Assembly (NCBI GenBank): GCA_034766995.1
Contig: CM068322.1
Span: forward strand, 677,089 to 741,088
Direction: 5' to 3'
DNA length: 64,000 bases
DNA from: Acanthacorydalis orientalis
Lineage: Eukaryota > Arthropoda > Insecta > Megaloptera > Corydalidae
Position numbers and translations under genes: made by a program. Every line of letters starts with the position of its first letter. Within the stretch, counting starts at the first letter, position 1. The notes below the pieces were generated by a model. The model searched no databases, was not told the origin of the DNA, and saw only the letters and a program-made list of their open reading frames with translations. This document shows, in pieces, positions 1 to 10,654 of the stretch.

Positions 1-30
1 AATCGCTAACAAGGGCCCAGTGTTACAAAC

Positions 31-33
<3 letters not shown>

Positions 34-99
<66 letters not shown>
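34..99. repeat. (AT)n microsatellite
   Basis: Uninterrupted TA dinucleotide run of about 33 units, following a short GC-richer stub at the window edge. Confidence 0.95.
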
Positions 100-102
<3 letters not shown>

Positions 103-902
103 TTAGCATTAGGTAGTTATCATATAGAATTGTGTTATATATCTTTTCTAAATTTTGTGTATCTATTTTCAAATCGAAAAATTGTCATATTCGACGATTA
201 TTAACTCTACAGTGCATGGTGATGCATCACTGTTCGTATTTGTATGTACCTTTGCGTTGAAAGAAAGTAAGAGATAAAAACACATGACTATTCATATGCG
301 AATATGAATCATTATGTGGCAAGTGATGACACATACTCGTCTTAAACTTGTTTTAACCATTTGGTGTCGTTTTAATCATATTTCATTCATGTTTTAATCA
401 TGCATTGTAGGGTTAAATTTTCTATATTATTTTTTATAAGACGGTGCTGTACTCTGATAAGATGATACCTTTCGTTTTTCATTTAAAACTTTTTTATTAC
501 TTTTTATTAGATGCATGCTTAGGTAATAAATTTCTATTTATTGTTACAGAGAACAGTAATCACATGCACAAAGAAGATTGAAGAAAAATTCAAAGTAACT
601 TGTGTTGAAAAATAATAAATTATTAACATGTCATAACAGCTGACGTGTGATATACGTGTGGTTGGATTATTGCTAAATAAATAAAAGCATGACAACATGT
701 TTAAGTGATGGATTATTAATCGATTTCGATGCGATAGTCAGTGTAACGAAATATATTTTTTGATTAATAATCAGATTAAGAACATTGCAACATACATCGA
801 GTATCGATTATTGTCTGGGAAAACATAAAACGTTTGCTTTAATTATTTATTATATTTAACAAAATTGCACCCTCGATTAAAAAAACATACTTAGATAACA
901 AA
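100..902. other. AT-rich DNA, no gene seen
   Basis: No open frame, splice-flanked exon or transposon end recognised. Simple AT-rich sequence only. Confidence 0.6.
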
Positions 903-1280
903 ATGGCTGAAGTAAGTAAACTTTTAGAAAGCTTTTGGTAATTTAAAAGCTGATACTAAAAAGATTATAGAAGAACTGAGAAAAAACGTAGTAATTTCAG
1001 GTAATGGAAATACTGTAAATAAAAATTCTTCCTTCTATCACAAATGGCACATAAAGAATATTTTATTAGTTAGCATGCAAAGTGATTCATTAGGTACTGT
1101 AATTATTACTGTTAATAAATTAATAGATGTTTCAACAGACTTTGCAAACGCATATAGAAAATCTATTAGTATTATAAGATAAATTGAAAAGGAAATAGGT
1201 GAATATAATAACAGTAGCCAAATATTGCATGTCTTACATGACTATGCCGGTGCGTGCAAAACTTATATAATAAGTTATTA
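903..1280 (+). pseudogene. Decayed unrecognised reading frame
   Basis: An ATG in good context opens a frame starting MAEVSKLLESF. An extra T in the TTTT run near 933-936 shifts it. With that one shift the frame continues through NLKADTKKIIEELRKN and ISGNGNTV to a stop near 1180, and the same frame then runs on for about 30 codons (IEKEIGEYNNSSQ) to about 1280. A stretch of roughly 125 codons interrupted by one frameshift and one stop is long for this AT-rich background. I do not recognise the family, there is no transposase motif, and no TIR flanks it. It could be a relic of a mobile element or viral gene, or chance. Confidence 0.3.
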
Positions 1281-2642
1281 GCTGATAAATGTTTTATTTT
1301 TTCTAAATACTTTAAATTTGGATGAATAGTGCCTTTATAATTAGGTACTTTTATATTTTTGATACATAGGTTAACTATTAAATTTTAAAATTGTTTGATT
1401 CTGATATTTCTTTCACTAATAACTTTCTTTTCTCCTTTGAAACCATATCAAATTTTTCGATCAAAAACATGCAATAAATTATTATTGATTATTTTTGATT
1501 GACGTTTATGCGCATTTCAATGTCAATGCCATTATCCTTAGAGCGGAAGAATTTATTTGCAAAAGTAAATTTAGCCACTGTGCCAGAACTGTTATTCTAA
1601 TACTTTATTACATATAATCGATCAAACGTTCATTATATATCATTATTTATTACTGGGATTGGTTATTTAATTTTTGAATGTTTAGATTTACATTATCGAT
1701 TAAAATTAAATTTAAATCTATTATTTTTGACTAGAAATTAAGGTATCAAATTTGGTATGTTTTAGTAATACAGGTATAAATAAAACAGTACAGATATAAA
1801 TTCTATTGTAGATTTGACCGGTTGTCAAACGTAGAAAAAAAATCAATAATTATTTTAAAATTGAAAAAAAGTCGATCACCGCAAGGAAATAATAAACAAT
1901 TTAACATACAATTGAGAGAACATTGACAAAATGAAGCACGTCAATTAAAAATAAAGACATTGTCTAAATATTATTTTTACTAGATTTACTTTTTATGAAT
2001 TTTATTACTGAACATGTTTAATAAAATTTGTTCGATTCATATGAAGTTTTTACTATAAATTTACTGCAGGTAATTACAGAAGAAATGAATAAAAACTGAA
2101 AAAGTTTTGATACAATAACATGCACATCCTTTATATTACTACAAAACTAAGTTACTAATTGTTTGCAATAAACAAAAACAAAACTATTTGGTCTATATAA
2201 TTTCAATATCAAGAACATTGTGTTTTTAATGGTATTCAAATGTTTATGAACGTTTTATTTATAAATATTGTTGTAAATTAGTGCACTTCTTGATTTGAGA
2301 GGATACTTTCAAATTTCAATATTTATTCTATATATTATATATATATATATATAATTTTTTTAATAAGTAATATTTGGTGTAACTTAATTTTATAGACTGA
2401 AGATGTATTGCATATATATATATATATAACTTTAAAACGACATTGCAATTGTGAGTGATTAAAAAACATGTATAATATTAAAAATATATAATAAATACAT
2501 ACATTTCATCTCTGTTGTAAACGACGAAATATCTCAAAAATTAGTTCATATTATTTATATTGGTGATTTTGCTAACAACTATTTGACGATACATTCAAAA
2601 TATCTATTTAATAAATATATATTTGGTTTCAGTGTACAAGTG

Positions 2643-2677
<35 letters not shown>

Positions 2678-3360
2678 GTACGCACTTGTGTATATTCATA
2701 CAAAAATTGGGGCACTTTCGAATATCATAATTTATTATTACATATATTCATTTGATTTTTAATGTCTCGAAAGCGATATTGTTGATGATGTTATTTTTGC
2801 TTAATGATTATTAGAGATTGGAGTTTTTTATTACTACGTGATAAATAATTTTTTTGGACCTGAGTGGTACACAATCTTATATATTTTTTTTAATATTTTT
2901 TTTTATATAATATATATCGTATTTATGGGAAGGCGTTTCTTAAGTTACGTACACAATAAGTGGAAATTCCTATAAATAACAGGAAGTTTATTTATAAATG
3001 AATATTTGTTTTATTTTCAATTACAAAATGTCCATTCAAAGCGAAATACTTATTTGTTCAATATTGTTTCTATAAAGTATAGAATGTAAATAAAATTGAT
3101 AAATTTACGAAACGGTTACATTTCCTTAACTATACATATATACGGATTTTTTTTAGTTAAAATTTTCTATTTTAAGTTTTGTGATTTTTAATATTTATAG
3201 ACAAATCAATGGTAACGATCGATGAAACTTAGAAAAAAGTTAAATATATTTTTTTAATATTTAAATATTATGATTTAATATTTAAAGATTTCACATTATA
3301 GATGTATCTTTTCAATCAATGAGTATGCTTTTATATTTCATTTCATTTTTATTATAAATT

Positions 3361-3361
<1 letters not shown>
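1281..3361. other. AT-rich DNA, no gene seen
   Basis: No coding or element signal. Short (AT)n runs lie at about 2329-2354, 2414-2430 and 2645-2676; the last is flanked by a 7-bp inverted repeat (ACAAGTG/CACTTGT). Confidence 0.6.
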
Positions 3362-3405
<44 letters not shown>

Positions 3406-3406
3406 C

Positions 3407-3475
<69 letters not shown>

Positions 3476-3523
3476 TATATTTTGTATATATATATATTAT
3501 ATGTATATATATATATATATATA

Positions 3524-3562
<39 letters not shown>
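3362..3562. repeat. Compound (AT)n microsatellite
   Basis: About 200 bp of TA repeats broken by TACA, TGTA and TTGTA interruptions. Open frames here encode only alternating Ile-Tyr and are artefacts. Confidence 0.95.
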
Positions 3563-3568
<6 letters not shown>

Positions 3569-3581
3569 CTTCTTTTTGTAA

Positions 3582-3623
<42 letters not shown>

Positions 3624-3642
3624 TTACAAAAGGAAGATAATA
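3563..3642. repeat. Inverted repeat with unique arms around (AT)n
   Basis: A 28-bp arm (3563-3590) is repeated in inverse orientation at 3615-3642 with one mismatch. The 24-bp loop is pure TA repeat. The arms contain the unique core TTTTTGTAATTATTTC, so the symmetry is not just the self-complementarity of TA. It could be a tiny MITE or a fold-back replication product. Confidence 0.85.
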
Positions 3643-3845
3643 TTGATTACTTCAGTTTGAGAGTTCAAGTTTTAATTGCTGTTAAAAGTATGTTACTACA
3701 TGCTCATATTTTTGTTTAAATTTGTGATTCCATTATAGTCCTAGAGACGTTTTTGTTTTGTTGAATTATGCAACTTTTTATCTTATACTAAGTAGAAGAT
3801 AAAAAAGTCACGCGATTCCTAAGACAAAGACCACTAGGATAATAA

Positions 3846-3891
3846 CAAATTTATACAAAATAACATATATATGTTATTTTGCATAAATTTG
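3846..3891. repeat. 46-bp near-perfect palindrome
   Basis: Arms of 21 bp, starting CAAATTTAT and running through CAAAATAACAT, pair with one mismatch around a 4-bp AT centre. No terminal repeats or target duplication identify it as a known element. Confidence 0.8.
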
Positions 3892-4680
3892 TTCGTTCTT
3901 CAATAAAAATGAAGAAAAATGAAAGAAATTTATTTTTTTCATTGTTATTGTAAAAATGGATGTTTTTGAAAAGACAGTTGCAGAATAGAAAGATAAATTT
4001 TCAAACTAAAATAGTGTTATTCTATAGGCAATGAAGTGTGAAGTTATTTCGTATTACAAAGAAGAGGTCTTACGAAACGGGAACATCCAGGACTGTTTAA
4101 CATGCGTTTATTTTTCGGGAGATCTCACTTAGACCTCTGTTATTCATCAACAAGCTCTGTATTATTAGATTTATTTTCTAATTTGATAAGAAATACAAAA
4201 TATTTATCACGTACATTACTAAAATAATTCATAAATAAAAAAATAAAATAAAGAAAATGTTTTATTTTTTATTTTTTTGTCTAAAAAATATACAATTATA
4301 ATGAATTTTAAAAAATACATAAATGTAACATTTATGATCAATCATCACTGTATTTTCTCTTGTTTGATATTTTTTGTGTTAGTTATATTGCTGTTTTTTT
4401 ATTTGAAATCATGTATTGGAATTTCATTCTTAGTATATGTATTTTTTAGTGAGTGTAGATAAGTAAAATGTTTAGATAAATCTCTGTTTTCGTGCAAATG
4501 CAAGTTTTCATACGACTGGATGCGCATCCACAAATTTAGTTGCTCCCATGGAGGAGGAGGTGTTTGTTTTCAGTGCAAGTGAAAAGGCGATTGAAAGCGA
4601 TTCATGTCGATTATAAACGAATATCAAACGAGTGTTTAGCATCGCATTATTAGAACATGAGTAATGGGTGTGAATTTATT
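3892..4680. other. No gene seen
   Basis: A GC-richer patch at about 4480-4640 holds a 36-codon open frame with several Cys and a GGGG run, but no recognisable domain or convincing splice pair. Confidence 0.5.
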
Positions 4681-4703
4681 AGAGTCGTATATATATATAT
4701 ATA

Positions 4704-4770
<67 letters not shown>
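4681..4770. repeat. Perfect palindrome plus (CT)n and (AT)n
   Basis: 4681-4710 is a perfect 30-bp palindrome (AGAGTCGTAT arm, TA centre, ATACGACTCT arm). It runs directly into (CT)n to 4738 and then (AT)n to 4770. Confidence 0.9.
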
Positions 4771-4772
<2 letters not shown>

Positions 4773-5027
4773 GTTAAATGCTACACCAGACAAATCATTT
4801 TTTTTTGTTTTAACATAAACAATCTTATTATAAAGTGAATGAAATTGAGATAAGCTAATGAATATTCTTTCGTTGTCTAAATTGTATTTGTTAGTTATTT
4901 TTGCAGGCTCATGCTGAGATTTACTGGCATATTTTTCAGCACATTTCGATTTAGTTCTTAAATAACTCATCATTGAACCATTGAACTGATTGTTTCTGGT
5001 GCTTTTTTTATAAATTTGTTTGGTAAA

Positions 5028-5405
5028 ATGGATACAGAAAAATCTAAAAGAAGGAAGCGTGTAGTGCTCACTTTAGGTGATAAACTTAAAATCATCGGTT
5101 TATTGAAAAAAGGTGTTACAGTTCAAAAAATATGTCGTGATTATAACAGTGGATCATCAACTGTCTATGACCTAAAGAAAAATGAAGCAGAAATTTTGAA
5201 ATTTCAAAAAGATAGCGAAGTTGGCGTGCCAAATCGAAAAAGAATGAGAAAAGCAGAAAACACAGCTTTGGATGAAGCATTTTTTGTCTGGTTTTTGCAA
5301 GAACGTAATCTAGAAGATTCTATACCGGGTAATTTCCTATAAGAACAAGCGTTTTTTTTTTTTAATGAAAAACTGCGTGGAGTACCCGACAACGCAAAAA
5401 CACCT
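5028..5405 (+). pseudogene. pogo/Tigger-type transposase N-terminal fragment
   Basis: From the ATG the frame reads MDTEKSKRRKRVVLTLGDK and continues with IIGLLKKGVTVQKICRDY and GSSTVYDLKKN. This is the CENP-B-type (Psq) helix-turn-helix of pogo/Tigger transposases. It is followed by the start of the second HTH (ENTALDEAFFVWFLQER). A stop falls at about codon 105, after which FNEKLRGVPDN is still recognisable to about 5400. The DDE catalytic domain is absent. It is a truncated fossil fused to a mariner 3' end immediately downstream. A domesticated gene is unlikely given the stop and truncation. Confidence 0.8.
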
Positions 5406-5454
5406 ACAACAAATTGACTTTGAAAAAACTGAAGAAGTTGAAATGAGAAATCAT

Positions 5455-5745
5455 GTCGTATCCACCGTATTCTCCAGACAGTGTACCTTCGTATTATGAT
5501 TGGTTCCGGCTGCTGTAGTACAATTTAAACGATAAAAGATTTGACACCGTGGAGGACGTCAAAAACCACCTCACCGCCTTTTTGCCGAAAAATCGCGCAG
5601 CTTTTACGAATGATGAATCCAAAAGCTGCCTGAGCGTTGGAAAATGATTGCAAAAAACGATGGTGAATTTGTAATTGATTAATAAAAGCGTTTTCTGTAA
5701 AAAACAATAGCGTGATTTTCAATTTCAAATCCTATACAAACTTTT
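5455..5745 (+). pseudogene. mariner transposase C-terminal fragment
   Basis: The text encodes a degenerate mariner C-terminus: PPYSPDSVPSYYDWFR (third catalytic region, with the usual SDY changed to SYY), then RFDTVEDVKNHLTAF. After a frameshift come LPERW and NDGEFVID followed by stops at about 5680. Everything upstream of the last catalytic block is missing. It begins a few bases after the pogo fragment, so one element was broken by, or joined to, the other. The distal end near 5745 (AAACTTTTGCACTGATC) may be the remains of the 3' TIR. Confidence 0.75.
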
Positions 5746-6246
5746 GCACTGATCAAATATTAATGTTAACAATACGATTTTACTCAAAGATTCTATTTGT
5801 TTATTATTGGTGAATAGTGAACTCTGTTTCATACAATCACATAATTCCCAAATATCAAGCATAGTGAATAAAAACAAATTTCTACATACGTTATTTTATC
5901 TCTACTTTATCACAATCTTTCAGTTTCTCAAGTTATTAATGAACAGTTGTGTAATTAATTATAAAATAAGAAAACGATAAAATCTTTTTGATTACCAGCA
6001 AAAGAACAAATTATATTGCATAAAAAATGATGATTTAGATCTAACTTACACACACACGAAAATATAGGTTTGTGATTTGTGCGACATTTTCCTAGACACC
6101 TTTATAGAACAACAAAAATTGTATGAATCAATTATTATTCAAACTATGTTTTTTACTTCTTTTACTAAGACTACAAAAATTAAAAACGAAAATGTAATTT
6201 TAGTTTTTAAATTTCATGGGTATGTTAGACTCAGCGCTTTGAGTAT
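5746..6246. other. No gene seen
   Basis: AT-rich, no open frame or repeat structure of note. Confidence 0.6.
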
Positions 6247-6340
6247 TTAATCCTTAAAGAGCATTTGGGGTGACGGACACCCCACACAAACTTTGCGCAC
6301 CAATAAGTCATACTTCGGAGGTGTGTCCTTTAAGGGTTAA
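6247..6340. mobile_element. Small TTAA-flanked piggyBac-like MITE
   Basis: An 86-bp segment is bounded on both sides by TTAA, the piggyBac target. The inner ends are complementary: TCCTTAAAG on the left and CTTTAAGGG on the right. The middle is GC-rich compared with its surroundings. It has no coding capacity. The assignment rests on the TTAA boundaries and short TIRs only. Confidence 0.5.
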
Positions 6341-6470
6341 TTATGTAAAATTTTCGAATTGCGATATTTGGAGCAGTGAGTTATTATGAACATTGTGTTA
6401 GTTTGGGATATCGTGAGTGTATGGTTTGCTTTAAAACTGTTTTAGTAGTATGATATTTCTGGAGGTCTGC

Positions 6471-6633
6471 GTCCTTTAACGTCAGCTGAGTGTCTGCTTA
6501 GCGTGACCGATTTCAGCACAAATGCAAAGTGGATTCTTCAGGTGGATTTTGAAGGTCTAGCCTTCAAAAAGTATAAGTCTATAATCGTGCTTAAATCGAC
6601 CGTGAAAACCAGACACAGCTGATCCTAAAGGAC
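6471..6633. mobile_element. 163-bp inverted-repeat element (MITE-like)
   Basis: The left end GTCCTTTAACGTCAGCTGAG..GTCTG pairs imperfectly with the right end CAGACACAGCTGATCC..AAAGGAC. The sequence just outside the left end (GGAGGTCTGC) resembles the right part of the TTAA-flanked element at 6318-6336. Part of the right end recurs near 12408-12430. The transposon family is not identified. Confidence 0.5.
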
Positions 6634-6720
6634 TAAAACTTCAAGCACAATATTTGCTTAGTAGTTATATTTTCCCTAATATGAGCGTTTAAATATGAAA
6701 TCATAACATTGGCGTAAGCG

Positions 6721-6722
<2 letters not shown>

Positions 6723-6756
<34 letters not shown>
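6723..6756. repeat. (AT)n microsatellite
   Basis: Pure TA run of 17 units. Confidence 0.95.
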
Positions 6757-6758
<2 letters not shown>

Positions 6759-7269
6759 TTGAAAGGAAAATACCAAATATGCTATAGGTTGATTAGATAT
6801 AAACTGAAATTTAAAATGGTCATTAAATGGTTTAATCAGTAAAATAAAATACATTTTTTGAATATATGTGTTTCTTCGTTAAAAAAGTACTGTTACTGTA
6901 CTCGAAAAAAGTATTAGCACAGTTAACTTTTTTATAGTTGAAAGGGTCTAATTAAAAATTAGGAAATATTTTGGAGAAAATTTATATATTTTGTATTTAC
7001 TTATGTACTATTTATTTAAAATATAAAAATAAAAATATTTTATAAACATTTTAGAAAAAAACTAATCAAAAATAATCTTGTTTTTTCTGCAAAAAAGTAT
7101 TGGCGCAGCGTTATGTTTTAAATTTCTAACTTTACTACAATGACTTTCTCAACCCTGCACTTATTTTTATAAGTAGAAAAATCGCAGATAAATCATTATT
7201 TGTGCAACAGTGAAGTTGGTAAGGCATTTTTTTTCAAATTGATTAGTAAATTGCCAATAAAATTAAACC

Positions 7270-7972
7270 ATGGGTCGAAAAACTAAAGAAACTTTATACA
7301 TTACCTGAACGAAAAATTATTTACGATTTGTATGCAACCTACCACTGGAAAACGATATAATAAAAGGCGTCGATAAAGTCAAGTACTTAGGAGTAATTTT
7401 TAATAAACAAGGAACGAGTAGAGATGAAATCCAAGAAAGAATTACCAACGGCAGAAAGACCATAGGCACACTCAACCCACTACTATGGGAAAGAAATATT
7501 AGAAAAACAACAAAGCTTCAACTATACAAAACAATTGTCCAAAGTATCATAATATATGGCTCAGAAGTATGGGATCTAAATAAATCACATAGAAAGAAAC
7601 TACTAGCCACAGAGATGGACTTTCTGAGAAGAAGCTGCAGAAGATCGAGACTTGAAAGAGTCAGAAATGCAGACATTAGAAGGGAAATGAATACTGCAGG
7701 AGATATCATTGACAATATTGAGAAGAAACAACTGATATGGTTCGGACACACAAAAAGAATGGACGAAGTGAGATAGCCAAGGAGGATATTAGAGTGGATA
7801 CCACCAGGAAGGAGAGAAAGAGAGGACGACCAAGAAGAAGTTGGATAGACGACGTGGACGAGGCAATGGAAACAAGAAACCTAGATGAAGAAATGTGCTA
7901 TGACAGAAGGAATTGGAAACTGGGGGCGGAGAAGTGGCGACAGCCGTAAACAATCCGTTATATATATATATG

Positions 7973-8021
<49 letters not shown>

Positions 8022-8970
8022 AAAGGGAAATCATACGGTTTTATTGGGGAAACAACAAATAAAAGCCGATTTACAGTTTGAAGTGTAATTAATCGATTTA
8101 AAGGCAAGAAAAACCAGGAAAACCCAATAAAAAGTAGACGTCCATGGAGAATTTCAATTCAAGAATAATAGTCTGTTAAAAAAAGAATTAAAAAAGATTC
8201 GAAAATCACTTCATCAGAAGTAATAGCACAGTTAAAAATAGATTTTAATAAAACTGTAACCCAGAACCGTGGAAAATATATTTTATACTGCTGGTTATTA
8301 ATTCTCGAGAGTATCTAAGAAAAAACTCTATATAAGTGAAATCAATAAAGGTAAAATAATTAACTTTGCAAAGATCACTAAAACAAAAATATGGATTTTT
8401 GGAAAAGATTAATCTTTTCTGTTGAAAGTAAATTTAATAATTTTCGCTGCTATGGTCGTATATCTGTCTGGCGAAAACCTTATATAGAACTGAATATAGA
8501 AAATGTGTTACCTATTGTGGAACATGGGGGTGGCGGAGTAATGGTATGGAGTTGCATGGTAGCATCTGGTGTGGGAGAACTTATTGTCATCAATGGGATA
8601 ATGAATAACATGGGTTTATATGAATATTTTGAAAAATAACCTAAAAAAGCGTTGAAAAGCTGGGTCTTAAAAATGATTTCTACTTTCAACATATCAATAT
8701 ATATCAATGACCCCAATACACAGCTCACCTAGTAAAAGAGTAGATTTTGTATAATACCCTCAATACCTCTTTAACACACCACCACAATCTCCTGATTTAA
8801 ATCCGATTGAGCATTTGTGAGATATACTGGATGGGAAGTTCAGAAAACATAAGGAATAAATGTCAATTAAAGGAAGTGATTGTACGCGAATGGAGAAATA
8901 TGAAGTTGGAAGTGACGTACGAGTTAATTTCTTTAATGCCAAATAGATAATAAGAGGTGATAAGGAGAAA
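7270..8970 (+). pseudogene. Tc1-like transposase, interrupted and decayed
   Basis: The start ATG gives MGRKTKETLYI, then a stop, then ERKIIYDLYA, where a 678-bp LINE fragment interrupts it. The frame resumes at 8019 as AKGKSYGFIGETTNKS. The catalytic region is readable as FSVESKFNNF, where the usual FSDESKF aspartate has become Val. Further on come GRISVWRKP and HGGGGVMVWSCM, and PIEHL retains the terminal Glu of the DD34E triad. The second catalytic Asp is lost to substitutions near 8690. Multiple stops and frameshifts exclude activity. The interrupted codon is Ala of DLYA. Confidence 0.85.
7338..8015 (+). mobile_element. 5'-truncated LINE nested in the Tc1 element, (AT)n tail
   Basis: This insertion is flanked by the duplicated target TATGCAA (7331-7337 and 8016-8022). 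It encodes the C-terminal part of a non-LTR retrotransposon ORF2: KVKYLGVIFNKQGTSR, KTIVQSIIIYGSEVW, LIWFGHTKRMDE and, after one frameshift near 7768, GRPRRSWIDDVDEAM, with a stop at 7947-7949. About 10 bp after the stop the sequence becomes (AT)n to the insertion end, so the 3' tail is a TA microsatellite rather than poly-A. The RT catalytic core lies in the missing 5' part. The clade is not certain; it differs from the LINE at 24-25 kb. Confidence 0.85.
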
Positions 8971-9268
8971 AAGTTTACCAACATGCTATTAATTTCAAAT
9001 TTTTTGAAAATACTTAGTGAAATTCAAATTACTACAAGTTGTGCAAATACTTTTTACGCGAAAAAAACGAGTCTATTTTAATTAATGCCATTTTTTGCAT
9101 TTTAATGAATTATTGTTATTATTTTTATATAAATAATACATTAATAAATATAAAATATATAAATTTGTCACAGAATATTTCCAAATGTTTTAATTATACC
9201 TTTTCAACTACAAAAAATGTTAACTGTGCCGATACAATTTTCGGACAGTGTATGTTTCTCTAGCTCTG

Positions 9269-9276
<8 letters not shown>

Positions 9277-9345
<69 letters not shown>
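9277..9345. repeat. (AT)n microsatellite
   Basis: About 60 bp of TA ending in TGTATGTATG. Confidence 0.95.
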
Positions 9346-9349
<4 letters not shown>

Positions 9350-9550
9350 TCGATGAAATTTGCTAAAATTAATGAATTATATAGTGAATTATTTAAGATT
9401 GCAGATGAGCGAATGTGTGTAAAATAGTATACTCCATAATAGTAATAAACTATAAATAAAATATAAATTCAAAATGACATTTTTCGGTTACTAAATTCTA
9501 AATTATTTATGAAGAAAGCAATGTAAAATAAAATTATTAATGTCTTAAAA

Positions 9551-10190
<640 letters not shown>

Positions 10191-10239
<49 letters not shown>

Positions 10240-10247
10240 AATATACA
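10191..10247. repeat. (AT)n microsatellite
   Basis: TA run with one ATTA interruption. Shorter TA runs follow at 10313-10350. Confidence 0.9.
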
Positions 10248-10578
10248 CATACGTAAATGAAGTGCTCGATAAAAATTAATTACTTATTTAAAAAATATAT
10301 TAAAAAAAGAATATATATATATAATAGAATATATATATATATATATATATGTAGGACACATCCTATAATTTTTAAAATAGATGTTTATTTTACAAACATA
10401 TTACCATCAAACTCATGTTTATTCGTATTAAATACCCTTGATTCTTTGGATTTTTTTCATTACTTACACTTTTTGTTGTCTCTAGTCTATATAAATATGA
10501 GTAATAGAATTATAATTTCACATATCAACCCTCTGCCTGTAACAATCCTACATAATATATAGATGTTTGTTATCTACA

Positions 10579-10580
10579 CG

Positions 10581-10652
<72 letters not shown>
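10579..10652. repeat. (CA)n(TA)n compound microsatellite
   Basis: About 12 CA units followed directly by about 24 TA units. Confidence 0.95.

Positions 10653-10654
<2 letters not shown>

Larger units (their letters stand above)
6896..9250 (+). mobile_element. Tc1-like element with IR/DR ends, split by a LINE
   Basis: TA dinucleotides flank both ends (6894-6895, 9251-9252). The outer repeats CGAAAAAAGTATTAGCACAG (6903-6922) and CTGTGCCGATACAATTTTCG (9224-9243) are inverted copies. Each end carries a second inner copy, at 7089-7108 and about 9039-9060, which is the IR/DR arrangement of some Tc1-like transposons. Without the nested insertion the element is about 1.67 kb, normal for this family. 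The transposase is dead (separate entry). Confidence 0.85.

Noticed and set aside
3360..3640. Open frames of alternating Ile and Tyr over TA tracts (also at 9.5, 16.6, 18.4, 31.5, 33, 45.7, 47 and 61 kb)
   Set aside because: Any TA tract is open in several frames on both strands; these are microsatellite artefacts.
4277..4462. 61-codon hydrophobic frame
   Set aside because: Low-complexity Phe/Ile/Leu-rich translation of AT-rich DNA with no start context or homology.
9039..9263. 74-codon frame in the Tc1 3' region
   Set aside because: It covers the 3' non-coding part and right TIRs of the Tc1-like element.
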